In this document: one piece after another, positions 22,528 to 35,060 of the stretch
Layout of the letters: each line of letters opens with the position of its first letter
Numbering within the stretch: position 1 is the stretch's first letter
Assembly: GCA_020081605.1 (NCBI GenBank)
Contig: JAHREC010000009.1
Span: forward strand, 3,348,001 to 3,412,000
DNA: 64,000 nt
From: Albifimbria verrucaria
Taxonomy: Eukaryota; Ascomycota; Sordariomycetes; Hypocreales; Stachybotryaceae
Direction of reading: 5' to 3'
Position numbers and translations under genes: made by a program
The notes under the pieces: model-generated
The model's database searches: none
Seen by the model: only the letters and a program-made list of their open reading frames with translations
Told to the model about the DNA's origin: nothing

Positions 22528-24319
22528 TTACACCCGTCCTGCCACGCCGGGCGCAACGTAAACAAACACATAGTAAAACACAAGCATCATCATCAGGATC
22601 ACAAACTCCTCGGTACCGAACTTGAGCCACGAGGGCCTCAGCGCATCCATGGTCTGTGAAACGCCCCGCGCCTTCTGCAGGGTTGCTTGCCATGGTGATG
22701 ACATCTTCAGGTCACTGAGAATTTGTTCCGCCGTAATCTTGGCACCCGCCAGCACAATGGGCACACCAGTACCCGGGTGCGTGCTGGCACCGACGAAGTA
22801 GGTGGAGCCCAGCTCAGCGGCTCTAGTCTTGGGTCGGAACCACAGGACGTTGAAGAAGTTGTGGCTAAGGCCGAGAATGGCGCCCTTGTCTCAGGTTGAA
22901 CTTGGACTCCCAGGTGAAGGGTGTGTTGACAATCTCGTGCGAGATGGCGTCCTCGATACTGGTGCCCGTGCGGGCCTCAATGGTGGCCAGGACGGCAGCA
23001 CGCGCACGCTTCACAATCTGTTCCCATCGCTGTTCATCTGCCGGCAGGCCATCTTGCGAGCCAGTGTTCTTAGAGCGCTGCAGGTGGCCTACGGGCACCA
23101 GAACGATGACGCTGTCACGGTCCTCTGGGGCTGCGGTAGGGTCGACTCGGCTGGGGACGTTGACGTAGAAGCTCGGCTCGCCGGGCAAGGATTGTCGGTC
23201 GAAAATAGAGTCAAACGACTCGCGGTACTCCTCGGCAAGGAAGATGTTGTGGGTGGACAGCTCCTTGATCTTGCGGTTCATGCTCCAGTAGAAGGATATC
23301 GAACTGCACGAAGCATCCTTCTTCTGCAGCTTCTTGCTCACGTTCTCGATGCGGGAGTGCGCGGCAGCAGGTTGCTGTATGCGTAGACGAGATCGGCGTT
23401 GACAACGACGACATCGGCCATCAGCTTCTCTCCGCCCTCGAGCAGCACACCAGTGGCCTTCTTTCCATCGGAAGAGGTCAACACGCGCGAGATGGGCGTG
23501 GACAGGCGGTATTCAACACCAAACTTCTTGCCAATGTTTACCAGAGCCTCGACAACCTTGTGGAAGCCTCCTTGGGATACCAGATGCCCTCAGCAAACTC
23601 GGTGTACTGAAGCAAAGAGTATGTCGCGGAGCGTCGAACGGGCTCATGCCCATGTACATGGTAGCAAAGGTGAAGACTCTCCTCAGACGCTCGGTGTAGA
23701 AGTAGCGGCTTGCGCGGGCCCAGATGCTCTCAAAGGGTGCATGTCCAGAATAGTAGCGATGAAGCTGGGACGGGCCATGTCGAGGAAGTTCATGAAGTTC
23801 TTGTGCAGGACCTCCTTGACGGAGATCTCGTAGTGGCGGTGGCCCTCCTGCAGCCACTTTACCCAGCGCTCGAAGCCCTCCGGGCCTTCCCAGCGCTCGA
23901 TCTGGGCGCGCATGTTGCCCAGGTCGGAGCTAAGGTTGAAGCGCTCGCCATCGTGGAACCAGACGCTGTAGTTGGTCTCACAGCGCAGCAGGTTTACACC
24001 GGCCTCGGGCAGGGTTGTGTCTAGGTCGGCAAAGGTCTCGCGGAAGAGCTGGGGTAGCAGGTACAGCGAAGGGCCCTGGTCGAAGCGGTGGCCCTCGTGG
24101 TGAATCAGCGAGCAGCGACCGCCGGTGAAGTCGTTCTTCTCGACAACCGTGACGCGGAGGCCGGCCTTGGCCAGACGCGCGGCAAGGGCAACACCACCGG
24201 CTCCAGCGCCTAGGAGGGACGACGATGTTAGCGAGCTGCAACAGTGTAATGGGTAGATTGGCAGAAGAGTGTGGTGATGGCTTACCGATGATGACGGCGG
24301 ACTTTGGCTTCTCGCTCAT
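22528..24319 (-). CDS. carB: Phytoene desaturase
   Basis: A membrane-associated FAD enzyme that desaturates phytoene stepwise in carotenoid synthesis (Neurospora al-1, Fusarium carB). Exon 1 (24286-24319) encodes MSEKPKSAVII; a 76-bp phase-1 intron follows, then the dinucleotide-binding GAGAGGVALAARLA, EKNDFTGGRCSLI and FDQGPSLYLLP. Later blocks are MYMGMSPFDAP, SCSSISFYWSMN, VLVPVGHLQ, the flavin-site GASTHPGTGVPIVLAGAK and a C-terminal membrane segment (ILMMMLVFYYVFVYV). Length of about 572 residues agrees with the family. Six frame breaks (near 22890, 23360, 23569, 23628, 23736 and possibly one more) each need one or two bases to repair. They probably reflect consensus error. It lies on the same strand as carRA, 0.9 kb downstream. 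Confidence 0.9.
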
Positions 24320-25227
24320 TTTGATGATGGTATTCCGCTTACACGAGAGGAGTGAAAATGTAGCGACAACGAACAAGTCAATGGGCAAACGGGGCAGATC
24401 ACCACGACCATATACTATGAGCAACGACTGACAAAGCGTGCGCACAAGTGGGGGAGCAAAAGCGGCAGACAACACCATCACATGCTTCCAATCAGTCCGA
24501 AGCAACAATGCGATCCATGGGTCGATTTTTCTTTACGACGGGGGTTTAGCTCAGGTCTCGGCACAGCCCATTGTATGACTTCATGGAAATGGAAACCTCG
24601 CAGGAGCCCCTGCTGCAGGTTCGCAGGCTGGAGCTTGCCGCTAGCGAGGGCTGGGCGGCGCAGAGATCTGATGATCTAGTGCCGTGGCCATGATCCGTAG
24701 GGATGGGGTGAGACGCGAGTGGTGTTCGGAACGGTAGGAGTCGAACCCCGAGCTCCGGGGAAACACGATGACGGTGTGATGCGGATGGTAAATGCGAGAG
24801 CTTGAGATCGAGATGTCGCATCTGTAAGGGTGCCTGGGGCGTGTCTTTAGTAAAAGCTCTATTCCCGATCTGGAGTGGGAATCCTTCGCACTGGATCGAC
24901 CTTTTGGAAAAACCGCATCGGAGAAAAAAGACTACCCTGTACACTTTCACGATGCCATCACCCAGAATCCCATTCCGCTTCCCAAGACCCTGATGTAAAA
25001 TACCATCACGATTCACAAAAGCCATCTCCTGGATAGTATAGGTGAAATGTTTTGCTTGTATTCGTCAAGCTAGAAATGCGAACCAGCCTACCACCGCCGG
25101 ATGCCAGCAACTCTTCACATGGTGGCCGTATGTGACCACTCGATATCGACCATACAAACAGACAAAGGAAACGCCCAGCTCAACAGCTTCCGCACAACTT
25201 CATTAATCCATCTCGCCGTGTCCTCCC
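24320..25227. other. Intergenic between carB and carRA
   Basis: About 0.9 kb containing the carB upstream region and the carRA 3' region. No separate gene is supported; antisense frames here lack family character. Confidence 0.5.
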
Positions 25228-27144
25228 TTACGCGCTGCGCAGAGTCTTCCACACCACGCCCAGTCTCCTCCACTTCGGCACCGTAGCCTTGCCCTCCTGT
25301 CGGAACTTGCCCTCGGACAGAACACGTCCAATCTCCATGTAGCTTTCCACGGCCACCGTCATCGGGCCTCGCGCCTCCTTCGGGATCAGGTCCATGGTTC
25401 CGCGACTCGCGCGGTATCGCTGGAAGGCCTTGCCCAGTAGTCGCCGGCGCATGCGCTCGATGGCCTCGCCGTGGGGCTTCAGCAGGATCGTCTCGTGCGC
25501 CAGCTGCTGCTCCTCCCTGAGCCACGTCGTCGGCAGGTATACTCGTCCCATGTTGGCGTCGACGGCGATGTCTCGTGCGATGTTGACGTATTGCAGCGCA
25601 ATACCCATCTCCTTAGCCGCTGAGATGAGCAGTTCGCGGTTCTCCGTGTGCGATGTGTGGTGGAAGACGAGGTTGAGACACAGCTCACCAATGGTGCTAG
25701 CCACGCGAGCTGCGTACAGCTCCAGGTCGTCCTCGTCGTGGATCGGCCAGTCCTTGCTAGTCTTGAATTCAAGATCCGTCTCAAAGCCGTCGAGCAGCGC
25801 GTGAAGAGGTTCGGGGATAGGTTCTGGGAGGGAGGAGTTCCAGAGCAGACCACGCCGAGGGCTCAAAGTTGGACCTTATAAACTCGAGAAGTGTCGCCCT
25901 GTCCGTATTTCCGTACTGCAGCTCGAGGTACTTCCTGAGCTTGGAAACCCATTTCAGGGCCTCAGCGGGGCTTGATGCATTGTCGACGAGATCGTCAGCC
26001 AGTCGGCAGTAAGAGTAACTGTGATTTGTTAGCCATTGCCTAAGAAGCGCCTAGTAAGCGAGCACTTACAGCAAGGTGAGGTCAATACGCAGTCTGCCCG
26101 GGAACACAGAGCTGGCAATGTAAAAGCTGCGGCTCTTCTTCTGCAGTCTTGTAACAGCCTCCTTAATTCCCACAATGCGCTTCATGTCATATGCTGACGT
26201 AGGCGTCACCCTCGCGCGCAGCAAATCCATGATGGGTAGCGAATCGGCGGGCTTAGGGAACAGCTCCGGGAAGGCATCGCAGACGGCCACGGCCTTATCA
26301 AAAGCTGCAATTCCGAAAACGATCAATGTGTTGGTGATGAGGAAGAAGATGGCCTCCTCAATCTCGAGACTGCCGAACAATTGGCTGCCCAGCTTCGTGC
26401 CCGTCTCAATTGACCACACGCCCTGACGCAGCGACAGCTCATCGACAAACCACAGGAACACGGTCGGGATCGCAATTGGCGCGAGAGTGCTGGCCAGCGG
26501 CTGCGCAATCATCATGTCGCCAGTCATACCCCAGGTGATCATGAGGAAGGGACACGCCCAGGCCAAAATGAGGCCCAGGTAAGTCGCATCGCCCTGCTGC
26601 TTGATGAGATATGCGCCCGTGAGCGTCAAAGCTCCCAATGTCGCCAATCCATGGAACTTGGCGCGAGAGATCCAAGCCGGTCGGGTCTCCGACGTGCTGA
26701 GGTACTGCGCGTGAAGCACCGGCTTGTTGAAGAGGATGTAGAAGAGTGACGTAATGTATGTCTGGATAACGAAGAAGAACAGCTCCTCAATTGGTATCGA
26801 GTACAGAGTAGGTCCGAGGACGCTGGCCTCAGGATACGTCCACACGCCAGTTCGGATGAGATATGAGTCCCAGGGGATTGTCGCGGTGACGGCGACAGTC
26901 ACCAGGAAGAGGATTCTCGCGGCATCGAGTCGCGAAAGCACCGGCCGGGCGATGATGCTGAGCACCACCGCCAACGGAATGGTGAATTTCAAATGGCTAC
27001 ATGCAAGATCCAATGTCAGCGCCCTCAGGTTTATTTGTCACCGTCAATTGACATCTCAAGTGAGAGCTGTCGTCGGCGCCGCATGAGCGAGACCGATTTG
27101 GATGCGGCGGGCGTCACTTACACAAGGGCGTAGTCCAGCCCCAT
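25228..27144 (-). CDS. carRA: Bifunctional lycopene cyclase/phytoene synthase
   Basis: The fungal two-domain enzyme (carRA / al-2) that makes phytoene from two geranylgeranyl diphosphates and cyclises lycopene. Exons are 27122-27144 (MGLDYALV), 26070-26996 and 25228-26018, with GT-AG introns of 125 and 51 bp. The N-terminal cyclase half has several membrane helices and two PIEELFFF / IEEAIFFL motifs. The C-terminal synthase half has the aspartate-rich ADDLVDNA and [16 protein letters not shown], which bind Mg-diphosphate. About 580 residues, near normal length. One frame break at 25826-25836 (two C runs) separates ALELLP from [15 protein letters not shown]. The gene is co-directional with carB and downstream of the CRY-DASH gene. 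Confidence 0.92.
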
Positions 27145-28643
27145 GGTGAAGAGGGTTCTGTGAGATAAGCCGTGCGGACAGACTTGTGTGTGAAGCTCAA
27201 AGGCCTGAGATATGTCGCGAAACTTTCAAACCCTGAAAGATTATCTGTCTGCTAGAGTTGAAGCTTCCAACGCGCATGGGAGAAAAAATGGCTGATGTAG
27301 TAAGGAAGAGTGATGATGTCGGTTTGATAGCTCCAGCCCACTCGCCCAGCTTTGATACGCCCACGTCGTCGTACGTCTAGCAAAGAGCCCGGGAGAAAAA
27401 AGAATGGTCATTGACAAATTCGATTGCCGGTAAGAAAACGTGGACCCAAGCATTTCCTCTAGGCTTGGCTGGGCTCGGAACTCGGACTTCAGAGCAACAC
27501 CGCTGCGGTTTTGGGTCCTGGTTGCGAGCCCTTCCGGGGTCTCGACGTACTACCGATTTCCAGAAGAACGGTCGATATCATCGACTCCCATCGATCCCCG
27601 TGCTCTCGCCAAGCAGCCAGCCCAGCTGCGCAACCCCTGTTGGCAACTCCACCGATGTATGGACGACCAGTGGCTGGCTATCTCCATGAACCGGGGCCAT
27701 GACACGGTATTGGGAGGGGCGGGAGGACCCCGAGGCCAGTAGCTACAGTAGCCCCGAAGCAAGAAAAAAAGTGCGAAGCGGTGTCATCCGTAGCGTATCG
27801 TGGCTTAGCGCTCCTTTGCGTCGTCGATTCTAGTCGGGGTGCTAGCCCAATGGCCATCGTCGGGGAGAAAGACAGATCTATGACACCCAGACCCTGGGAC
27901 GGTAAGCAAGATCGACCACCATCTGGGCAAATGAAAGGACCGTTTCTTTCCCCGTTCCGCATCGTGGCCCATGAGCGGGGATCCATGTGCATGCAGTGTT
28001 CGAGACTCGACATCACATATGTGTAATCCCCTTCCTTCGGTGTCATTCTTCTCGGCCGAGCTGTCCCAGATCTCAGTGTTAGTGTACGATCACAGATCCC
28101 GATCCACGTCCGGATTAGGAAACTCAGCATGGGACAGGGGTGGCCTTGGTCTAAGACAAAATGGCTGCTGCTATCATGTCGGTGCAAACATACCAGAAAC
28201 CGGCAGTTCCTGCATAGTACAGTATACACGCTCGTTGTCAATTTATCGCATACTGAAACTCATAGTCACTTGCGTCGCTATTGTCTGATAATCAGGGCAT
28301 TGATCTATCTCATTGCATTTTGGTAGATACACCCCAAGAAACCAAGCCAAGCCAAACCAAGTTCAATCGTGAAGACCAATAAACTGCGCTATCTACGCGG
28401 CAGTGCTAAAATGCGGTTTCCACGTAAATCGTAGAACCTGCCCCCAGACAGCGTACCTGATAGTGTAACCAGTAGGAAAAATAAATTGTACACAAACATG
28501 CAGACATTTCGCTCCTGAAGATAATCGTGAGCCGGTTCACGGCAACCGCCATGACCAGTAATATGAGAGTCCAAACCATCTTGTGAGATGATTCCCATGT
28601 GATAACCCTAGCCTGAGTGTTCTTATTATTGTCCTCCAAATCC
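27145..28643. other. Intergenic upstream of carRA
   Basis: 1.5 kb holding the carRA promoter region and the CRY-DASH 3' flank. No gene is supported. A light-responsive control region would be expected here by analogy with other car genes, but I could not assign a White-Collar site with confidence. Confidence 0.45.
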
Positions 28644-30876
28644 TTAGTACATTAGCCCTGCGGGCGGCGGTTGGTAATACACCACTGGCGCAGGCATGTA
28701 GCCAGCAGTCGGGGGTATGCCGGCTGGAACCGACCCCTAGAGCGCCGCCGCCTCTCCTGTGCCCGTAGCCGCGTCCGCCATAGTTGTTGTATGACCCTCT
28801 TCCACGGTTGTCGTAGCCGTTGTAACCGCCGTACCATTCGCCCGCACTGTTGCGTCTGTTGTCAATGTATCCTCCTTGGTAGCTCCAGTTGTGGCCATTG
28901 CTCTGTGGGTGGAAGTCCTGGTGCACGCCCTGCATATCATGACCGTTGTGGCCGTTGTGGCCGTTGTGGCCATTGTGGTTGCCGTATTGGCCCCTTGAGG
29001 ATCCCAAGACGGATCATATCCTCCGCCACCATTGTAGTCGCCGCCGTTACTACCACCGCGTCGGCCACCACCATTGCCATTGCTGTTGCCACCACGTCCG
29101 TTGCCTCGCCGGCGTGGATACATCTTGCGGCCACTTCTGGGCCGTTTCTCCACCGTAAATTCAATACGCTTTACCGGATCTTTGACCATGATGTTATCGC
29201 TCAGTCCCAGGGCTTCCAAATCCTCAGGGCTTGTCGTGCAAACCTGGAACAGGTTCTCGGGCTTCTCAACGTCCTTGAGTTCTGGCAGCCAGCTGCGAAC
29301 GTAAGTGCCGTCCTTATCGTAGTCGAAAGCTTGCTTGATGGGGTTGAAGATGCGGGCATCTCCACGAGGATCATTGCCAACACCGGCAACGTACTGCCAA
29401 TTTGCCCAGTTGGAAGACACGTCATAATCGACCAACATGCATTCGTACCACTCAGCCCCATACCGCCAGTCAATACCTAGATGCTTCGAGAAGAAGCTGG
29501 CAACATTCTGTCGGGCTCGGTTAGATGTGTAGCCTGTGTGGAACAGCTCTCGCTGGGAAGCATCGATCAGTCCCATTCCCGTTGTGCCATCCAAGAAACG
29601 CTGTAAGATTTTGGCTATAGCTTCAGGAGATGGATCTTGATCTTTTGGAGCGGATTTTTCGTCAGGAGATTTCCACCTGTTATCGTAGTTGTCATCGTGG
29701 CGGAAACCAGATCTTCTAAACAAAGCAGCGCCAAACTTCATAGTGCAGAGACGCATGTAGTCCCGCCAAAGAAGCTCAAAACGGATGGCTTTGGTACCCT
29801 CGTTCTCACTGTGGCCAAAGCCCTCCGCCTCCGCATACATTTTGTCTCTGCCATCTTCAAACTTGACAAGCTCGTGGTGTATTTGCCGCGCGGTAATACA
29901 CCCCAGAGCTAGGTAGGCAGAAAGCTTTGTGCTGAAATCAGGGCCCACCAGGCCGTTTCGAGTCTCCTTGTACATATTCATATGGCCGGACTTGATCAAG
30001 TAACGCAGCCTGTCTACGGCATGCGTTTCTCCGCCCTTGAATGGATGGGCGGTAACAGCATCCTTGGGGAACGGAGGTGGATTGGCGACACACTTGCGAA
30101 TAGGCTGTAACAGCCGGTCTTCAAGGCTGTCGTGGGTGTCCGGAATGATGAAGGGTTCATCCTGAGGGGCAATGGAGCCAGCGTCTGGTAAAGATGGCAG
30201 TACTGATTTATCTGGCTTAGGAAGTGGTCGCCGGGGACGGGCTCGCAAAGGCTCTTGCTGCTTGCGATATGTGGTGAAGATGTCCGGCAGATCCTGTGGT
30301 ACCTTGATACCAGTATCACGGCTGTGTGTGTGTTAGTCACGCGTCTCGACTTCCCATCAGGCAAGACTCACTCGTCAATGAAATACTTCTCATCTTGCCA
30401 AAGCTTGAAGTCAACCTGGTGGTCGGCACAGACTGCAGCCAAGGCATTTTGCTCATCAATCTCCTCTGATGACTTCTCCTCTGTCATCCACACAGCACCA
30501 ACTTGGGCCTTTTTGTCTTCAAGGTGCTTCAAGAGACTCTTGAGGACATCGGAAGTGGAGCCTACTCTTAGAACCAGGCCACTTCCGAGTTCTTCCAAGC
30601 TAGACCTCACATCCCACACGCTGTGGGCGAGGAACTTGGCCCGGTGTGGGCCACATCTCCAAAATTTGCCTACCTGACTCAAGGCAGGTGGGTAAGGTGA
30701 TTTGGAACCATCTTTGAGGAAGCCAGATATCTCAATCTGGTTGTGGGGAAGACGAAGATGGGCAGTAAGTATGAGAAGCCATGATCTGGGTTCGTGGCCA
30801 GGTGATGAAGAATAGGGTTATCGGTGACGCGAAGGTCACGGCGCAAGAGGTAGACCAAGATCTTGTCCCGACTCAT
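28644..30876 (-). CDS. cryD: CRY-DASH cryptochrome/photolyase with RGG tail
   Basis: A flavin photoreceptor/DNA-repair homologue of the CRY-DASH subfamily, about 727 residues. Exon 1 (30372-30876) encodes MSRDKILVYLLRRDLRVTDNP; a 50-bp phase-2 intron is followed by exon 2. Landmarks are TKLSAYLALGCITARQIHHEL, LLWRDYMRLC, GMGLIDASQRELFHTGYTSNRARQ and WANWQYVAGVGNDPR. The C-terminus is a long RG/RGG- and Asn/His-rich extension (NGRGGNSNGN..., tandem NGH units), as in other fungal CRY-DASH proteins, suggesting RNA binding. It ends PPPAGLMY with stop at 28644-28646. Frame breaks near 30745-30748, 29000 and 28736 need one or two bases to repair. An open extension upstream of the chosen Met runs to 31062. 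Confidence 0.9.
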
Positions 30877-31062
30877 GGTTGATATGGGCCGAAAGGCTGG
30901 TATGGTTGGGGCCCTGTGGGCTGGTGATGGTGTCAGTGCTCTAAGTGCCAACTGGAATGCTGAAGGTGTATCCGGCGTCATATATGTCCATTGAACAGAG
31001 AGATAGGTAGGGATGGAAGTCGGAGGGTAAAGAAGGTTTAAGATTGAAGCAAGCGGCAGCAC
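30877..31062 (-). other. In-frame N-terminal extension of the CRY-DASH frame
   Basis: The CRY-DASH frame stays open upstream with Met codons near 30978 and 31062. The stretch LALRALTPSPAHRAPTIPAFRPIST is Arg/Ala/Pro-rich and free of acidic residues, as mitochondrial presequences are. It may be leader DNA or an alternative organellar N-terminus. MSRDK at 30876 was chosen as start because homology begins there. Confidence 0.4.
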
Positions 31063-34000
31063 CAGGCGGGGAGCCGGGTAGGAGGAAAAGAGTTTATGTA
31101 TGACGGTGGACCCTCGATGTCGGATCAGGGTCGGGCGTTAGTGGTTTTCGATCGCGGCACAGATTCGGGATGGACGAGTGATGCTATGTATATAATGGGG
31201 AAAAGTTGGAAAAAGTGAAATTGCTAAGCACCGCCACCAGCCGAGACAGGGTTCTGGGCCGTCGGATTCTAGAAATCGCAGCCGGCGTGTCGAAGGCGAA
31301 AAGGCAGATGTCTTGTGGCAACTAGAAGATGCTGCTCGAAGTTCAAGACCAGACAGACCCGAGCGCAAAACGACGTTGCAACTGGGGTTGCACCAAAAGC
31401 CCAAGCGCAAGGATATTAGGCCAGCCCCGGGAGGATACAGAACGGTATGATTAAGAAAACGAGCAGCGACGGGTTCGGAAGGACTCGATGGGGATTCGAT
31501 GTTTATCCCAACAACGGTTGACTGCAGGTTGCAGGGGTGGTAGATTGTTCACACACCGGTCAGCCAGTCGGTCGGTGGTGTAGCGCAGCTTGCGTAGCCC
31601 TGCGCATCCGAATGACACGGTAGATGATGGTGGTGGTGGATGGCATGATGGGACGGAGGAAGCGGAGCGTGCCAAGGGAGGCAACGCCACGACACGTTGG
31701 GGCGGTTCATGGCGACTGGACTTGATGCTTGGTGAAGAAAATTTGTGGGTGGTGAAGGGAGATCATGAAGTTGACGTCGATTTTCAGGACCCCTAGACCG
31801 TCGTCCAGATCGAGCCAGCCAGAGCACGACTTGGGCCTGCTGGGGGCCATCGGACCACTGGGGGCCACGGCGAGCAAGGCACCTGGCCAATGGCGGGTGC
31901 AGCTTGCTTACTCGACTGACTAATGGCCCCAGGTACCCCCGCTGTAGCTCGTGGCTGCCGAAATGACGTAACGTGACCTGTCAGAGACATCGGGACAGGG
32001 TCCAGTCTAGGCCCTTTCTGGCCCCGCCCTGTCAGCGCTCGCTGCACATGCCTTCAGCTTGCCTGTATCAGAGTCGCATCGTCTCTCCCTCGTGCTGCCT
32101 TGAGACAGACGAGACACAACTCCATACTGTACAGCAAATCCCATCTTCCCTCACGTACGGCATCCCCTCCGCCCCGGCACCAAATCAGACATGCCCACGA
32201 GAGACATTATGACATGTCGGGGCAATTACTAGCCTCGTGCAACAACAACAACAACGACGACACGCAAGTTCCGGGTCAATGGGCGCGAGTTTCCGTCTCA
32301 CCTCTCGGCTGCCATTGCCCTCAACAGATTTGTTTCCTACACGGCAGGCACCCGTCCGTAACACATTCACCGGCGATCCTTGCACTCGTTTCCGCGATGT
32401 CAACACCTCTGCTTTTGCTCTGCTTTGCTTTGCGTTGCCTACGTAAGCGTGCGTGCGCGTGGGCCAGAGAGAGGGCCTCAGATCTGCACGTAGGGTGCTT
32501 GCTCACGTGAATCGACGATCTCAACCACCATTCTCGCATCCACCCGAATCGACCAGCGCCTTTTCGTCCCCCGTCCCCCTCCAAACATGGGAATCTTGCT
32601 TGCCTGCAAGGCTCAATCAAACTTGGCATCTGGTGCCCCTCCCTTGCCGTGGGGCATCCGCTGCATGGCACGTTTCTTGCCGCATCTTACACAATCTCGC
32701 GCCAAACCCGAGTGTGAGACGGAGCCATTCCATCGGGTTGTCCATTCACGTCTACCGGAGTTACCAACTCTGGTGATAACCCGAGCCATGGTGCGTGGGC
32801 ACCCAGCTCCCTCTTCTGCCCCCGGTACATCCGCGCACATCAATTCCAAATCTCCGTCCTGTCTTTGAAACCCCCACGTTGTTGTGCTACACCAACCACC
32901 GCCATGCACCTCGGTGTCACGATGTCCCCAAGAGACATGGTTGGAATGGCCCTACACCGTTGTATATACTATGTGCTGTACTGTCCCGTACTGTCCATGT
33001 CCTGTCCTTTCCTAGGCCCCCTCTCCTGTGGGTCTCTAGCCTTGGCTACTGCGGCTGTTTCAAAGTGCAACGGATCGGCCCTTTCCTCGATGCCCACTTC
33101 CGGTTATGAGGCCAACACTTCTAGACTCTATCTTGTGCACCCATCATCATGCATTCAGCTCATCTAAACTAAACCTATGGATCAGCAAAGGCCTTGTGCT
33201 TTGACTCAACACCACCACATTCAATAGTCTGCGCCCTCTGTGGCCCGCCATCCTGTACTGTGCATGCAGTCCTGCCTTTTCCTCCAAGCAATGACCTGAT
33301 CCTTACACGGCTGAATGCATGGTGCCATTAAAATCCCGAACCTTGTGTAATGCCAACTTCCTTTGCTTCACATCACCTCCCAAGTCCACGTCATATCAAC
33401 GTATGTGTCGTCCGTCTTAGCAAGATTACCTCGAGATTTCCCGACCTTGGTGCTTTATTTCCGGTCCGATCCAATAGATCTTGGATCTGCCGCTAGATCG
33501 CAAGGATCTTCCCAACTATAATCATACCGTCTTCTATTTTCGTGTCACCAACGCATGCTATGCAGGAAACATTTAGCTTAGATCTCGGTGTGATCGTTAG
33601 TCCACGTTGCAAAAAAGCAAGCATGATCACACCGGTGGCCAACGGCATTAGCATGGTAAGCCGTATACAAGGCAGGTGATTTCGACATGACACCAACTCT
33701 TACTTGCTTACCGCCGGAATATTGCCACGATGGTGAGGTGAGTTTCGGGTCATGCCGTGCCGCATCAATTTCGGAATCACAGGACCCTGAAACTATACGA
33801 AGCGACTTGCTGCTGATCGGCATTACACCCTTGCAACATCTTCCAAGGAGGCTGCATTCCTCTATACCGCCGTCGCTATGTGGTTAGTCTCAGCTGAGAA
33901 GTATGGCTGCGTCAACACACCCGGCAGCGAGTCGTATCTGGGGAGGGAACGGATCTTCCTAATCGTTTCCTTAAATTTCCTGCTATCATTTTGCCACCAA

Positions 34001-34486
34001 GCAGAGGGGAGTCACTTTCCTCGACCGACAAAGCCTGATGAAGGTGGGTGATGCAAGGCTCCGGAATATTGACGCGTTGCTGCCTTAGACAAGCCCAGAG
34101 GGCATTAGGTATTGTTGAGACACCCCCTATTGCCTCTTAGTCCATTAGCCTCATCACACGGCTCCCTCAGCTCGCAATCTAGGGAGTACTCGGCCAAGAA
34201 TATGCCAACCATCTTCTCTATGGCAGTCACAGTAGATCCCTCCATGTAAAGCTTAAGATTTGGATTTAGTTCTTGGAACGATGGATGGGCTATCACATCT
34301 CTTCATACATCAGGAAGACAACGTAATTTCACTATATCCTACCATGGACTCTTGCTTAGTAGCATTTATCTGCTGAACAATACTTAGAGTAAGCGAGAGA
34401 CTTTAGTAAACGAGAAAATTTTCCAATGCATCACCCCCAAGTGTCCTAATTTCTGTAACCTTTCCCTTGTACCGGGTCAAGAATAT

Positions 34487-35060
34487 CTATCTTGTAGAAT
34501 TGGAATCAGTTTGACTCTTCTTGAGACTGAGGAGCCTCTTCTGTAAAAATATTTTCATATCCCTTCCAAATATAGCAATAGTATTATGGATTATCTCATC
34601 CTTAACCAAATTGTTTGTCACCCACCGCTTTGCCTTGTCGTTTGGTGTGTGAGGCTGGTCATAAGCGCCAGTCAAGCACATTTGAGACCCCATTAGATCA
34701 GTTCACTCTTTGACCTTCTCGCAATCGTACTCCTGGGACTTTCCATCCCCTGATCACACGTGGCCATCTGAGGCTTATGGATTGGTTTCATAGACACAAC
34801 TGTTCTCTCCAGCGCACTCCATACAGCGCGTATGTGCAAAATTCTAAGTCGGCTGATCCATGCTTCATGATCCTCGCTGCGATGGACGATCCAATGCAAG
34901 TCATGCCCGTGACATAGCCCGACGTACTAATCCTTCTTACACGCGATTCGACAGCCAAATGCAATCTCTTCCTCTGTCTGAACTCTAATAGCGCCTTCAA
35001 TTCCAATATTTTGCGGTATTGAAAGCCTTGTTTAGCTATTAGAAACTCTTGATATGTCCA
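34487..35060 (-). pseudogene. Possible decayed gene, unrecognised
   Basis: Reading leftward from about 35060, codons give LIAKQGFQYRKILELKALLEF, then a basic segment SRVRRISTSGYVTGMTCIGS and CTYALYGVRWREQLCL before a stop. Further protein-like sequence in another frame reaches a stop near 34487 (KRWVTNNLVKDEIIHNTIAIFGRDM). The amphipathic pattern is more protein-like than its surroundings. No family was recognised, and neither boundary is firm. Confidence 0.3.

Noticed and set aside
22528..24319. carB as a pseudogene
   Set aside because: All catalytic and flavin motifs are kept, and the frame breaks match a window-wide pattern that also affects housekeeping genes.
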